Below, one piece after another: positions 24,405-35,153 of a stretch of 64,000 bases of DNA. The stretch lies in the NCBI RefSeq assembly GCF_007993735.1, contig NZ_CP042453.1, forward strand, positions 1,984,001 to 2,048,000, read 5' to 3'. The notes under the pieces were generated by a model, which had not been told where the DNA came from, did not search any database, and saw only the letters and a program-made list of their open reading frames with translations. Origin of the DNA: Arenimonas daejeonensis (GTDB lineage: Bacteria > Pseudomonadota > Gammaproteobacteria > Xanthomonadales > Xanthomonadaceae). Within the stretch, counting starts at the first letter, position 1. Every line of letters begins with the position of its first letter. Both the position numbers and the translations under genes were made by a program.

Positions 24405-25088
24405 TCAGAACTCGAGGTCGAGCGCCGCGCAGAGGTAGTCGATCATCGGCGCCAACGCCTTGAACTGCGCGGCCACCGACTGGCGCAGGCGCAGGCCGAG
24501 CACGATGTCGTCGTCCAGCCCGGCGCCGGCGACGAAGTCCTTGCGCTTGATGTCGTCGATCAGCTCGTGGTCGGCCGGGAAACCCCGCGGTGAACGCACC
24601 GGGGTGTCGCCGGTCAGCTCGAAACGGCGGCGGAAGGCCGGCGACTGTACCGCGGCCTTCCAGCCGCTGGGATTGTCGAGCATGAAACCGCGGATGCGCC
24701 GCTGCGTCTCCGGCTCGGGATGCCACAGCCCACCGCCGACGAAACAGTCGCCCGGCGCGATGTGCAGGTAGAACGACGGCGCCGGTACCTGCTTGCTGCG
24801 CGCGTGGAAAAAACGCGCGCCCGACCAGGTCTTGTACGGCGTCTTGTCGTTGGCGAAGCGGGTGTCGCGGTAAATGCGGAACAGCGACCCGCCCATCGGC
24901 CGCGGATCGGCCCGGTAGTGTGGGCTGATCGCCGCCAGGTCCGGCTGCAGGTCGGTGATCAGGCGCAGGAAGGGCTGGCGCAGGTGCGTCTCGTAGTCGG
25001 CCTTGTGCGCCGTGAACCAGTCGCGGTTGTTGTTGCGGCCCAGGGCGCGCAGGAACTTGAAGGTCTTGTCGCTGAAGTAGGTGCTCAT
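24405..25088 (-). CDS. DUF2461 protein
   Basis: 227 residues from ATG 25088. The sequence FKFLRALGRNNNRDWFTAHK, GGSLFRIYRDTRFANDKTPYKTW and FYLHIAPGDCFVGGGLW are the conserved blocks of the DUF2461 (TIGR02453) family, which is widespread and of unknown biochemical function. The start overlaps the sbcB stop (ATGA), and it is the last gene of the long minus-strand run. Confidence 0.85.
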   Translation of the reverse strand: MSTYFSDKTFKFLRALGRNNNRDWFTAHKADYETHLRQPFLRLITDLQPDLAAISPHYRADPRPMGGSLFRIYRDTRFANDKTPYKTWSGARFFHARSKQVPAPSFYLHIAPGDCFVGGGLWHPEPETQRRIRGFMLDNPSGWKAAVQSPAFRRRFELTGDTPVRSPRGFPADHELIDDIKRKDFVAGAGLDDDIVLGLRLRQSVAAQFKALAPMIDYLCAALDLEF

Positions 25089-26523
25089 GCCAGGGAAGAC
25101 TCCAGGTCGCGGCCCCAGGCCTCCAGCGCGTCCAGCCACGCCTGCCGGGGACCGGGTTCGGTACCGGCGCGCAGTGTCGCGATCTCGGCGTAATAGGCCG
25201 TGAAATCGTATTCGGACAGGCCGCTGCCGGGAGCCAGGCGATGGCGCCGGTAGTCGTCCCAGCGCGCGCGTTCGCCCGTGTCCAGGGAGTCGGGCCAGTT
25301 GCGGGCGCGGTAGCGGAACAGCAGTTCGGAGAAACGCGGGTCGTCGAAACGGGGCCCGAAGGACGCGAGATCTTCCAGGGCCGCGCTGCGCACGCGCGAG
25401 AACAGGCGCTTGTCGGCGTCGGATGGAAAACCGTCATACAGCGCCGCATCGGCATCGGCCGGTTCGCGCGCGCTTTCGGCCGCGAAGACGCGTCGCACTT
25501 TTTCCGCCAGCCCGGGCGCGGCACGTAGTTGCGCGGCCCGGGCCAGGCAGGCCTCGCGGTCGATGCCCAGGCGATCGAAATCGACCTCGCGCAGATGCTC
25601 CAGCGGCAGCAGGATCGGGCACTTGTTGCCGTGCACTTCCTTCAGCGGTACCCGGCGTTCGCCTTCGGGCAGGTCTGCGGCGGGGGTATACAGGCGGTCG
25701 GCGATCTCGTCGGGCGTGAGGTCGAGCCAGGCGGACGGGTCATCATCCAGGCCGCAGACGATAACGCGCGAGTCGATCTTCGGATGCCGCGCGACCGGCA
25801 CCACCAGGGCGGCGCAGTGCCGTCTGGCCGGGTAGCGCGAGGAGATGTGCAGCAGTGGCGTCATGTTCACCACGTCCAGCAGCGCGCCGACCTTGCGCTT
25901 GTCGCGCAGGGCGAAGGCGTAGTCCCAGAGCCTGGGTTGCGCCGCCTTGAACCGGCGCGCCAGGCCGATCAGGGCGCGCACGTCGCTCAGCGCCTCGTGC
26001 GCGTCGCCTTCGCGCACGCCGTTGGCTTCGGCCAGGTGCTCGAGCTTGAAGCTGGGCGCGCCGTCTTCGCGTTTCGGCCATTCCAGGCCCTCGGGACGCA
26101 GCGCTTCGGCAAGCCGCAGCACGTCCAGCAGATCCCAGCGCGAGTTGCCGTTTTTCCACTCGCGCTCGTAGGGGTCGTGGAAGTTTCGGTACAGGCCGAA
26201 ACGCACGAACTCGTCGTCGAAGCGGATCGAGTTGTAGCCGACCGCGCAGGTGCCGGGCTGGCCCAGCTCCTCGGCGATGCGGCCCATGAACTCGGCCTCG
26301 CGCAGGCCATTGGCCATGGCCTGCTGCGGGGTGATGCCGGTGATCAGGGTCGCGCCGGGCGAGGGCAGCAGGTCGTTGGCCGGCTGGCAGAACAGGCTGG
26401 TCGGTTCGCCGACCGGGTTCAGGTCCAGGTCGGTGCGGATCGCCGCGAACTGGGCGATGCGGGTGCGGCGCGGGTCGCGGCCGAAGGTTTCAGGTCGTAG
26501 AACAGGAAGGTCGGGGAACTCAC
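25085..26523 (-). CDS. sbcB: Exodeoxyribonuclease I (frameshift near 26491)
   Basis: 3'-5' single-strand DNA exonuclease of recombination and repair. From GTG 26523 the protein begins SSPTFLFYDLETFGRDPRRT with the DEDD motif D-x-E; AVGYNSIRFDDEFVRF and the H-x-A-x-x-D element in DAHEALSDVRALIGLARRF complete the active site. The C-terminal SH3-like/extended domain follows. One G is missing near 26491 (CTGGAAACC read as CTGAAACC), separating the first 14 residues. Corrected length is 479 residues, as in E. coli ExoI. Its GTG overlaps the kmo TGA (GTGA). Confidence 0.9.
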
Positions 26524-27880
26524 GCCTCGAGCCTCTGCAGCCGCTGTACGACCAGGGCATCCGCTGCCGCCAGGTCCACGTCCTCGAGGCGTGTGCAGCC
26601 ACGCGTGGCTTCCACGAGGATCGCGCGCTGCACCTTGCCGCGTTCGAAGGCCGTGGCGTACGGCACGCGCGTGAAGCTGACCATCGAATACCGCGGCACG
26701 AAGCGCCCCGGGTGCCGTTCGGCCAGCACCCGTTCCAGCGCGCGCTGCAGCAGGAAGTCGGCGTCGTCCACGCGGTCGCGCATCTCGACGTAGTTTTCCA
26801 GGGCCATGGCCTGGATGGCTTCGGCGTTGGGCCGGCGCAGGTTCTCGAAGTCCGCGAAGGCCGTGGCGAAGTCGGGGGCGGCGGCGATGCATTGGTCCAG
26901 CGCCACGCAGTCCTCGAAGGCGCAGTTCATGCCCTGGCCGTGGAAGGGCACCATGGCGTGGGCGGCGTCGCCCAGCAGCAGTGCACGATCGTCCAGGCGC
27001 CAGCGCTGCAGGCGCAGCGTGCCCAGGCCGCCGACCGGGTTGTTGGTCCAGTCGGCGTCGAACTCGGGCACCAGCGGCAGCGCGTCGGCGAAGTCGCGGG
27101 CGAAAAAGGCGCGGGCCGCGGCCAGGTCGGGCAGGGTGGCGAAACTCGGGTCACCCGCGTTCGGCAGGAACAGGGTGACGGTGAAGGTCTTCTCGGTATT
27201 GGGCAGGGCGATGCACATGTAACCGCCGCGTGGCCAGATGTGCAGGGCGTTGGCTTCGATCCGAAACCGCCATCGGCGGCCGGCGGGATCTCCAGTTCCT
27301 TGTAGCCGTGGCCCAGCGGTTCGAAACTTTCGCCCAGGTCGATGATCGTGCGCAGCGCCTCGCGCAGGCCCGAGCCGGCGCCGTCGGTGCCCAGCAGCAC
27401 CTCGAACCGGTGCTCGTGCGCGTGCCGCTCGTGGTCGTCCACGAAGCGTGCGGTACGCGCGGCGAAATCGACACCGTCCAGCCGCTGGTTGAACCGGATC
27501 GTGGCACCGGCGGCTTCGGCGGCGTCGAGCATGGCGATGTTCAGGCGGCCGCGATGCACCGACCAGATCACTTCGCTGTCGTCGCGGCCGTAACGCTGCA
27601 GCATCGTGTCGCCGCCCAGCGGGTGCACCATGCGGCCGCGCATCATCACCGCCTGCGCCATCACCGCGTCCTGCAGCCCGGCCACGCGCAGCGCGTGCAG
27701 GCCCCGTTCGGCCAGGGCCAGGTTGATCGAGCGGCCGCCCTCATAACCACGCTTGCGCGGGTCGGGGCGCTTTTCGAACACTTCGACCTTCCAGCCGCGC
27801 CGCGCCAGCAGGATCGCGAGCAGGGAGCCGGCCAGGCCGGCGCCGACGAGGGTGATGGTTTGCTGGGGATTGGCGTGCAC
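26520..27880 (-). CDS. kmo: Kynurenine 3-monooxygenase (frameshift near 27263)
   Basis: FAD/NADPH hydroxylase converting kynurenine to 3-hydroxykynurenine. From GTG 27880: the FAD-binding LVGAGLAGSLLAILLARRGW, then KRGYEGGRSINLALAERG; after the break, LLLGDAAHAMVPFHGQGMNC (the GD motif) and a hydrophobic/basic C-terminus. One T is missing near 27263; restoring it joins DGG-F-R-I-E-A-N-A-L-H-I-W, and the corrected length is 453 residues, the family norm. It lies 24 bases after the diguanylate cyclase gene and is coupled to sbcB. Confidence 0.92.
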
Positions 27881-27904
27881 GATCGTGTCGGTATCCGTTG
27901 GGGT

Positions 27905-28910
27905 TCAGGCCGTAAGGCCGTCCGTGACCACGCGGTTGCGGCCACCGCGTTTGGCTTCGTAGAGGCAGCGGTCGGCGCGGTCGAGCGCCACCGTGAGGCT
28001 GCCGTCGTCGCGGCGCCACTGCGCCACGCCGATGCTGGCGGTGATGGCCACGCCCCAAATCGGCGGTGGCAATGGCCTGGCGCAGGCGTTCGGCCACGGC
28101 CTGGCCTTCGGCCAACCCGCGCCCCGACATCAGGACCGCGAACTCCTCGCCGCCGTAGCGGAACAGCGGCATGTCCGGTTCCAGCGCACGGCCAAGTTCG
28201 GCGGCAACCTGGGTGATGATCCGGTCGCCTGCCAGGTGGCCGTGCTGGTCGTTGATGGCCTTGAAGTTGTCGATGTCCAGCAGCAGGAAGGTGCAGAGCC
28301 GGGTCGTGCTGCGGCCGTCGCCCAACTGTTCGATCGCCTCGTTGAAGGTGCGCCGGTTCAGGCAGTTGCTGAGTGCGTCGTGGTCGGAGTGGTAGCGCAG
28401 CATCACCGCGGCGCGTTCCTGCAGCAGGGCGTAGGTGAACATGAAGCAGACCAGCATCCCGTAGCCACTGGCGAAGCGGATCACGTCGATGGCGGGCAGC
28501 AGTGGCGCGATGGTCGCGGAGGCGTAGGCGCCGAACGCGATCATGATCGCAAGCGCCAGCTTCGAGCGCACCAGGAACACGATCACCGGCGGGAAGATGT
28601 AGGCCCAGTGCTGCATCGGCCGGTCGTGGAAGGGCCCGAAGGCCATTACACCCACCAGCAGCAGGGCGATGCTGACGAAGAAGATGGTGCCGCCCAGGTG
28701 CCGGGGCAGGGTGAGCAGCACCGCGATGCAGGCGCCGGCGATACCGAGCACGATCCAGGCAAGCCGTGCCGTGTCGGGAAAGCCCAGGTGCGTATTGACC
28801 GTGCCGAGCACGATCATCAACAGGAAGATCAGCACCGACAGCACCAGCGCCACGCGCCAGCGCATCAACTCGCGCAGCAGGGTGAACGAGTCGCGGCGCA
28901 GGGTAGGCAT
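27905..28910 (-). CDS. Membrane diguanylate cyclase (GGDEF; frameshift near 28053)
   Basis: About 334 residues. Six N-terminal hydrophobic segments (~residues 20-175) form a membrane sensor of no type I can name, followed by a GGDEF domain: HDALSNCLNRRTF, DIDNFKAINDQHGHLAGD, and active-site FRYGGEEF. The GGEEF signature predicts synthesis of cyclic di-GMP from GTP. I see no RxxD inhibitory I-site at the expected place, so product inhibition may be absent. One extra G near 28053 breaks the last ~55 residues. It begins 2 bases after the kynureninase stop and ends 24 bases before kmo, inside the kynurenine operon. Confidence 0.88.
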
Positions 28911-28912
28911 GG

Positions 28913-30181
28913 TCAGGGGCGGTCGCGCCAGGCTTCGACCGCGTCGACGAAGCGGTGCAGGTCGGCGTAGCGGTTGTACAGCGGCACGGGGGAGATGCGG
29001 ATCACGTCGGGTTCGCGCCAGTCGCCGACGATGCCACGGGCTTCCAGGTATTCGAACAGCTCACGGCCGCGTGTGCGGCCGCCGGCGACCCGCAGCGAGA
29101 GCTGGCAGCCGCGGCGCGCCGGGTCGGAGGGCGTGACGACGTCGAGCGTGTCGGCGCAGCGGGCCTTGATCAGCGCTTCAAGGTGCGCCGTGAGTTTTTC
29201 CGACTTCGCGCGCAGCCGGTCCATGCCGGCTTCGGCGAACAGATCCAGCGACACCCGCAGCGGCGCCAGTGCCAGGATCGGCGGGTTGCTCAGTTGCCAG
29301 CCGTCGGCGCCGGGCGTGGGCTGGAAGTCGGGGCCCATGCGGAAGCGCGTGGCCTGGTCGTGGCCCCACCAGCCGGCGAAACGCGGGCGGTCGGTCTGCG
29401 CATGGCGTTCGTGCACGAAGGCGCCGGCGACGGCGCCCGGGCCCGAGTTGCAGTACTTGTAATGGCACCAGGCGGCGAAATCGACGCCGCTGTCGTGCAG
29501 CGCCAGGCGCAGGTTGCCGGCGCCGTGCGCGAGGTCAAAGCCCACCACACAGCCACGCGCATGCGCCAGCTGCACGATCTGCCTGAGGTCGAAGGCCTGG
29601 CCGGTGCGGTACTGCACGCCCGGCCACAGCACCAGCGCGATGCGGTGGCCGTGTTCGGCCAACACGCGCTCGATCGCCGCCATAGAGATCGTGCCGCCGG
29701 GTTCGTCGGCCTCGAGCTCGATCAGGTCGGTGGCCGGGTCGAAGCCGTGGAAACGGATCTGCGATTCGACACCATAACGGTCGGACGGGAAGGCGCCGGC
29801 TTCGATCAGGATCGCCGGGCGTTCGCGCGTGGGCCGGTAGAAGCTGACCATCAGGAAATGCAGGTTCGCGGTCAGCGAGTTCATTGCCACCACTTCGGAC
29901 GGCAGCGCGCCGACCAGCGTGGCCAGGCCCTCGCGCACTTCGTTGTGGTAGGGCATCCACGGATGTTTGCCGCGGAAATGCGCCTCCACGCCCAGCGCGG
30001 CCCAGTCGTCGAGTTCCTGCACCAGCGCGGCGCGCACCGCCCGCGGCTGCAGGCCCAGCGAGTTGCCGCAGAAATAGGCCTGGTCCTCGCCATGGTGCTG
30101 CGGGATGTGGAAACGGTCGCGGAAATCGTGCAGCGGATCGGCGGCGTCGAGTGCCAGGGCATGTTCCAGCGTCGGAGTCAT
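28913..30181 (-). CDS. kynU: Kynureninase
   Basis: 422 residues from ATG 30181, chosen because it overlaps the upstream decarboxylase stop (ATGA). PLP enzyme cleaving kynurenine or 3-hydroxykynurenine to anthranilate or 3-hydroxyanthranilate plus alanine. Family motifs: [48 protein letters not shown] and the PLP-Lys region [16 protein letters not shown], then FAGWWGHD. Order and length match bacterial kynureninase. Alanine released here could feed the alanine dehydrogenase elsewhere in the window. Confidence 0.95.
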   Translation of the reverse strand: MTPTLEHALALDAADPLHDFRDRFHIPQHHGEDQAYFCGNSLGLQPRAVRAALVQELDDWAALGVEAHFRGKHPWMPYHNEVREGLATLVGALPSEVVAMNSLTANLHFLMVSFYRPTRERPAILIEAGAFPSDRYGVESQIRFHGFDPATDLIELEADEPGGTISMAAIERVLAEHGHRIALVLWPGVQYRTGQAFDLRQIVQLAHARGCVVGFDLAHGAGNLRLALHDSGVDFAAWCHYKYCNSGPGAVAGAFVHERHAQTDRPRFAGWWGHDQATRFRMGPDFQPTPGADGWQLSNPPILALAPLRVSLDLFAEAGMDRLRAKSEKLTAHLEALIKARCADTLDVVTPSDPARRGCQLSLRVAGGRTRGRELFEYLEARGIVGDWREPDVIRISPVPLYNRYADLHRFVDAVEAWRDRP

Positions 30182-31185
30182 TCGAACCTCGTGCGTGGCA
30201 GGCCCAGCCATTCCAGCGCGGTACCGTGGTACAGGCGCGCCTGTTCGGTTTCCGACAACCCCATCGCGGCGATGCCTGCGCCCGGCACCTGTTCGCCCAG
30301 GGGGAAGGGATAGTCTGTGCCCAGCATCACCCGCGGCACGCCGACGGTGTCGAGCAGGTAGCGCAGGGCGCGGTTGTCGGCGACCCAGCTGTCGAAATAC
30401 AGCTGGTCCAGGTATTTGCGCGGGTTGTGCGGGTTGTCGGTGGCGACCAGGTCCGGGCGCATGTTGAAGCCGTGTTCAATGCGTCCGATGGTGTACGGGA
30501 AACTGCCGCCGCCGTGCGCCAGGCAGACCTTCAGCCGCGGAAAGCGCTCCAGCACACCACCGAAGATCAGCGCGCAGGCCGCACGCGATTGCTCCGCCGG
30601 CATGCCGACCAGCCACGGCATCCAGTACTTGGGCATGGACTCGGTGCCCATCATGTCCCAGGGGTGCACCAGGATGGCCGCACCCAGGTCCTGCGCCGCT
30701 TCCCAGAACGGCAGCAGTTCCGGCGCGTCGAGGTTCCAGTCGCCGATGTGCGAGCCGATCTGCACGCCCTGCAGGTCCAACTGGTCCATGCAGCGTTCGA
30801 GCTCCTGCACGGCCAGCCGCGGCGCCTGCATCGGCACCGTGCCGATGCCGGCGTAGTGGCGGCGATGCTCGCGGCAGGCCTCGGCCATGTGGTCGTTGAG
30901 CGACTGGTGCAGGGCCAGCGCCTCGTGCGCCTTGGCCCAGTAGCTGAACATCACCGGCACGGTGCTCAGCACCTGCACCTGCACGCCGAACTTGGCGTAG
31001 TCGGCGATGCGTTCGACCGGGTCCCAGGTCTTGGACCAGATCTCACGGAAGAACTTGCCGTCCTTGTAGATGCGGGCGCGGCCGTCCTCGTGGTGGATCA
31101 CCGGGAAGCGCGGGTCGCCGTACTTCTCGGCCAGGTTCGGCCAGGTCTTCGGAAGGTAATGGGCGTGGGTGTCGATCTTGAGCAT
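30178..31185 (-). CDS. nbaD: 2-Amino-3-carboxymuconate-6-semialdehyde decarboxylase (ACMSD)
   Basis: 335-residue amidohydrolase-fold decarboxylase. The N-terminal metal-binding H-x-H is in [12 protein letters not shown]; further ligands are in [10 protein letters not shown], the [15 protein letters not shown] region, and the Asp in [12 protein letters not shown]. It removes CO2 from the unstable dioxygenase product ACMS, steering the pathway away from quinolinate/NAD synthesis towards 2-aminomuconate semialdehyde. It starts 1 base after the dioxygenase stop and overlaps kynU. Confidence 0.93.
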   Translation of the reverse strand: MLKIDTHAHYLPKTWPNLAEKYGDPRFPVIHHEDGRARIYKDGKFFREIWSKTWDPVERIADYAKFGVQVQVLSTVPVMFSYWAKAHEALALHQSLNDHMAEACREHRRHYAGIGTVPMQAPRLAVQELERCMDQLDLQGVQIGSHIGDWNLDAPELLPFWEAAQDLGAAILVHPWDMMGTESMPKYWMPWLVGMPAEQSRAACALIFGGVLERFPRLKVCLAHGGGSFPYTIGRIEHGFNMRPDLVATDNPHNPRKYLDQLYFDSWVADNRALRYLLDTVGVPRVMLGTDYPFPLGEQVPGAGIAAMGLSETEQARLYHGTALEWLGLPRTRFE

Positions 31186-31186
31186 G

Positions 31187-31708
31187 TCAGTCCGCGTATT
31201 TCGCCGGCGCCGGGTTCAGATGGCCGCAGGCGGTGCAGGTGCGATGTTCGGTCGACCGGTAGAAACGATCGAACACGGCGCCGAACTGGGTTTCGATGTT
31301 CTCCAGGGTGAAGAACTCCGAATAAAGCGGGTGGTTGCACTTCTCGCAGTACCACAGCAGCCCATCTTTCTCGTGCGGCAGGCGTTTGCGTTCGATCACC
31401 AGGCCGATGCCGCCGGCCATCCGCTGCGGCGAATGCGGCACCCGCGGCGGCAGGTAGAACACTTCGCCGGCCTTGATCGGGATGTCGCGTACCGCGTCGT
31501 TCTCCTGGATCTTCAGCACCATCTCGCCCTCGAGCTGGTAGAAGAACTCCGGGCCTTCGTCGTGGTGGTAGTCGGTGCGCGCGTTCGGGCCGCCGACGAT
31601 CATGACGATGAAATCGCCGTCGACGATGCACTTGTTGGCCACCGGCGGTTTCAGCAGGTGCCGGTGTTCGTCGATCCACTGCTGCAGATTGAAGGCGGGC
31701 GTGAGCAT
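31187..31708 (-). CDS. nbaC: 3-Hydroxyanthranilate 3,4-dioxygenase
   Basis: 173-residue cupin. It opens the ring of 3-hydroxyanthranilate to ACMS with Fe(II). Active-site His/Glu are in [18 protein letters not shown]; the second cupin motif follows in [11 protein letters not shown]. The C-terminus carries two CxxC pairs ([10 protein letters not shown] and [10 protein letters not shown]), the rubredoxin-like iron site of the bacterial form. Flanked by the aminomuconate deaminase (stop 1710 bases into the 31-kb region, 1-base gap) and ACMSD, in one operon. Confidence 0.95.
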   Translation of the reverse strand: MLTPAFNLQQWIDEHRHLLKPPVANKCIVDGDFIVMIVGGPNARTDYHHDEGPEFFYQLEGEMVLKIQENDAVRDIPIKAGEVFYLPPRVPHSPQRMAGGIGLVIERKRLPHEKDGLLWYCEKCNHPLYSEFFTLENIETQFGAVFDRFYRSTEHRTCTACGHLNPAPAKYAD

Positions 31709-31709
31709 G

Positions 31710-32141
31710 TCAGCGCGACTCCGGGAAGGCCGCCACGCACTTGAGCTCGATCGCGATCGGCGTGGGCAGGGCGGTGATGCCCAGCGTTGTGCGGCAGGGC
31801 GCCTTGTCGATGTCGGGGAAATATTCGGCCCAGACGCCGTTGTAGGCGTGGAAGTCGGCCTGCATGTCGGTCAGGTAGACGGTGACGTCCACCAGCCAGT
31901 CCCAGCGGCAGTGGCTGGCCTCGAGCACGGCACGCACGTTGGCGAACACCGAATGGCACTGGGTGACGATGTCGTAGTCCACCAGCCGGCCGGCGGCGTT
32001 GTAGACATTGCCGGGAATTTCGTTGGTGCCGGGCGTGCGCGGGCCGATGCCCGACAGCATCAGCAGGTTGCCGACCCGGCGCGCATGCGGGTAGCGGCCG
32101 ACCGGCAGCGGCGCGCCGCTGGCGTGGATGATCTCGCTCAC
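31710..32141 (-). CDS. nbaF: RidA-family 2-aminomuconate deaminase
   Basis: 143 residues from GTG 32141. A YjgF/RidA fold: [41 protein letters not shown] and the conserved Arg region [20 protein letters not shown]. In this context it most likely deaminates 2-aminomuconate to 4-oxalocrotonate rather than acting as a general enamine deaminase (context inference). The GTG overlaps the carbonic anhydrase TGA (GTGA), so its translation depends on the anhydrase gene. Confidence 0.88.
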   Translation of the reverse strand: MSEIIHASGAPLPVGRYPHARRVGNLLMLSGIGPRTPGTNEIPGNVYNAAGRLVDYDIVTQCHSVFANVRAVLEASHCRWDWLVDVTVYLTDMQADFHAYNGVWAEYFPDIDKAPCRTTLGITALPTPIAIELKCVAAFPESR

Positions 32142-32800
32142 TTTGCGTCCTTGAGTTTGCCGCGGATGTGCTCCATCGCCATGCGGTAGGCGACCGGCAG
32201 CTCGTCGACCGAATCCACGCCCATGCCCAGCTCGCGCACCCGTCCGTCGAGCAGGGAATACACCCAGGCGTGCACGCTCAGCTTCTGGCCGCGCGCCCAG
32301 GCGTCCTGGACGATCGTGGTCTGGCAGACGTTGACCACCTGTTCGACCACGTTCAGTTCACACAGGCGCGCGTGGCGCAGCGATTCGAGCTCGACTTCGG
32401 CCAGCATGGGCGAGTGTTTGTTGGCCACGTCGCCGACGTGGCGCAGCCAGTTGTCGGCCAGGCCCACGCGGGTGCCGGTCAGTGCCGCATGCACGCCGCC
32501 GCAGCCGTAGTGGCCGACCACCAGGATGTGCTCGACCTTGAGCACGTCCACCGCGAACTGGATGGTGCTCAGGCAGTTGAGGTCGGTGTGCACGACCACG
32601 TTGGCGATGTTGCGGTGCACGAACACTTCGCCCGGCTGCAGCCCGGTGATCTGGTTGGCCGGAACGCGCGAGTCCGAGCAGCCGATCCACAGGTACTTTG
32701 GCGCCTGCAGCTGCGAGAGGCGCTTGAAGAACTGCGGGTCTTCGGCCCGCACCTTGGCGGCCCATTCCCGGTTCCTGTCGAGCAGTTCCTTCAGCGGCAT
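32138..32800 (-). CDS. can: Beta-class carbonic anhydrase
   Basis: 220 residues. Zinc enzyme interconverting CO2 and bicarbonate. The Cys-Asp-Ser-Arg motif is in WIGCSDSRVPANQ and the second zinc pair in VVGHYGCGGVHAAL; QPGEVFVHRNIAN is also conserved. Length fits the E. coli Can type. It is embedded in the kynurenine operon between the semialdehyde dehydrogenase (4-base gap) and the deaminase (GTGA overlap). ACMSD in the same operon releases CO2, so a coupled use is plausible but unproven. Confidence 0.95.
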   Translation of the reverse strand: MPLKELLDRNREWAAKVRAEDPQFFKRLSQLQAPKYLWIGCSDSRVPANQITGLQPGEVFVHRNIANVVVHTDLNCLSTIQFAVDVLKVEHILVVGHYGCGGVHAALTGTRVGLADNWLRHVGDVANKHSPMLAEVELESLRHARLCELNVVEQVVNVCQTTIVQDAWARGQKLSVHAWVYSLLDGRVRELGMGVDSVDELPVAYRMAMEHIRGKLKDAK

Positions 32801-32804
32801 GTTT

Positions 32805-34249
32805 TCATCCCAGGTCGATGGTGACGTTCTTGGCTTCGGTGAAGAAGCGCAGCGCTTCCCAGCCGCCTTCGCGGCCCAGGCCCGATTGTTTGACCCCGCC
32901 GAAGGGCGTGCGCAGGTCGCGGTTCATCCAGGTGTTGACCCAGACCACGCCGGCCTCCAGCCGGTCGGCCAGGCGATGGGCGCGGCCCAGGTCCGAGGTC
33001 CAGACACTGGCGGCCAGGCCGTAGGGCACGGCATTGGCCAGCGCCAGCGCTTCTTCATCGCTGTCGAAGGCCTGCAGCGTCACCACGGGGCCGAAGATCT
33101 CCTCGGTGTTGCTGCGGCACGTCGGCCCCAGGCCTTCGATCACGGTGGGTGCGATGAACCAGCCGTCGGCGCAGCGGCCGGCGGGTTTCACCGCGGTGCC
33201 GCCGCTCAGCACGCGGCCGCCTTCGGTCCTGGCCAGTTCGATGCAGGCCATGACCTTGTCGAAGTGCGGCTTCGAGACCACGGGGCCGGTGGTGGTCGCG
33301 GAGTCCAGCGGGTCGCCGACCACCAGTGCTTCGGCGCGCGCCACCAGGGCATCGCGGAACTCGTCGTAATACCCGCGTTCGACCAACAGGCGCGAGCCGC
33401 ACAGGCAGATCTGCCCGGAATTCAGGAAGGCCGAACGCACGACGGTGTCGAGCAGCTTGGCCTTCGGTGCGTCGGCGAACACCAGCGTCGGGTTCTTGCC
33501 ACCCAGCTCAAGCGACGTCTTCTTCAACGAACGTGCGCAGCTTTCGGCGATGCGCGTGCCCACCGCGGTGCTGCCGGTGAAGCTGATCGCCTTGACCTGC
33601 GGGTGGTCCACCAGTGCCTGGCCGACGACCGCGCCGCGGCCCTGCACGATGTTGAACGCGCCGGCGGGGAAACCGATCTCGCGGGCGAGTTCGCCCAGCA
33701 TCCAGGCCGTCACCGGCGTCACTTCCGAGGGTTTGCCGACCACGCAGTTGCCCGCGGCCAGGGCCGGCGCGAATTTCCAGGTGAACAGGTACAGCGGCAG
33801 GTTCCAGGGGCTGATGACGCCGACCACGCCCAGCGGCTGGCGCAGGGTGTAGTGCACCACGCCGGGCGCGGCATGCGATTCGCTGGCGAACTGGGTGGCG
33901 GCCGCGGCGAAAAACGCAGGTTGCTGACCGCGCGCGGGATGTCGAGGTTGCGGGCCAGGGCCAGCGGTTTGCCGACGTCCTTCGATTCGGCCGCGGCGAA
34001 GTCATCGAGCCGGGCTTCCAGCGCGTCGGCCAGGCGGTTGATCCAGGCGGCGCGTTCGCCGGCGGGCAGGGCGGACCAGGCCGGGAAGGCCTGGCGTGCC
34101 GCTTCCACGGCGTCGGCCACGTCCTCGGCGCTGCCATCCGGGCATGACGCGTAAACCTGCCCGGTGGCGGGTTCGAACACGTCCAGCCAGGCGCCGCCGG
34201 AGGCGGTCCGGGCGTGTCCGCCGATCAGGTGGGATAGCCGCAGGCTCAT
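32805..34249 (-). CDS. nbaE: 2-Aminomuconate-6-semialdehyde dehydrogenase (frameshift near 33913)
   Basis: Aldehyde dehydrogenase superfamily, ~481 residues after correction. It oxidises 2-aminomuconate semialdehyde with NAD+. Motifs: SPWNLPLYLFTWKFAPALAA, FTGSTAVGTRIAE, the Glu region LELGGKNPTLVF, the catalytic Cys in LNSGQICLCGSRLLVE, and FGGVKQSGLGREGG. One T is missing in a run near 33913 (SNLRF-FAAAATQFA). Specificity is taken from its place in the kynurenine operon. It starts 53 bases after the nei stop; no obvious promoter was found in that gap. Confidence 0.9.
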
Positions 34250-34302
34250 GCGCCAAGCTTAACCGCCGCCGGACCCGTACGGACAGGTTCGGCGTGGCGG
34301 AT

Positions 34303-35113
34303 TCAGTGCTGGCAGACGCGGCACCAGTACAGCCGCCGGCCGCCGAGTTCGTGCCGGACCACGACGTCCCCACAGCGTGGGCAGGATCCGCCCTCGCGAT
34401 CGAACACCTGGAAGCGGAATCCCGCGGGGGTGTCGGTGAGATAGTCCTCGCGCATGCCGGTGGCGGGTTCGATGCCGCGGGTGCGGTAGCTGGCGCGCGG
34501 GATGTCCAGCAAGGCCTTGGCCAGGCGCTTGCGTTCGCCCGCGTCCAGGTCCGCGGGACGGCGTTCGGGTGCGATGCCGGCGGTGAACAGCACTTCCGAG
34601 CGCAGGTAGTTGCCCATGCCTGCGAGGAAGGCCTGGTCGAGCAGCAGGGCGACCAGAGAGCGGCTATAAACGGGGATCCTGCAGCCGCTTTGCAACCTCC
34701 GCCGCCTTCAGCCGCGGATCCAGCACGTCCGGACCCAGCTTCGACAGGAAGGGATGTTTCGCCAGCTCGTCGGTCTTCCACATCTCGACCTCGGAGGCCG
34801 AATACAGCAGCACCGCGGTGGTGCCCGTCTCCAGCGCCACCCGCAGCGAGCGTGCGCTGTCGGGCCGCTGCCCGGCCGGCGCGATCTTCCACACGCCGTA
34901 GAGCTGGTTGTGCGAATACAAGGTCAGACCGTGGTCGAAGTGCGTCAGCAAGGCCTTGCCATGGGGTTCGATCGCCAGGATGCGACGCCCGACCAGCGTG
35001 CGCTGGTGGCGCTTGAGTTCCGGAAAGTGGAACCAGGCAGTGGCGAGGGGCTGGCCGGCCACGGCGGCGGACAGGCGGTCGGCGGCTCGCCGGATTTCGG
35101 GTCCTTCAGGCAT
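34303..35113 (-). CDS. nei: Endonuclease VIII / Fpg-family DNA glycosylase (frameshift near 34672)
   Basis: Base-excision repair glycosylase/AP lyase. ATG 35113 gives the catalytic N-terminus [14 protein letters not shown] (Pro2, Glu3), typical of Nei rather than Fpg. [14 protein letters not shown] and [21 protein letters not shown] follow. The C-terminal half has [21 protein letters not shown] and a zinc finger, [11 protein letters not shown] then WCRVCQH. The frame breaks near 34672 (two bases lost or one gained) between domains. Corrected length is ~270 residues. Confidence 0.88.
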
Positions 35114-35153
35114 GCGCGCAGCGTGCGGTATCGGCCGTGCAGGCGATGTGGAT

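Noticed and set aside
30178..34249. Kynurenine genes as a route to quinolinate/NAD only
   Set aside because: ACMSD, the semialdehyde dehydrogenase and the deaminase are all present, which direct flux to catabolism; NAD synthesis by this route cannot be excluded but is not what the cluster encodes.
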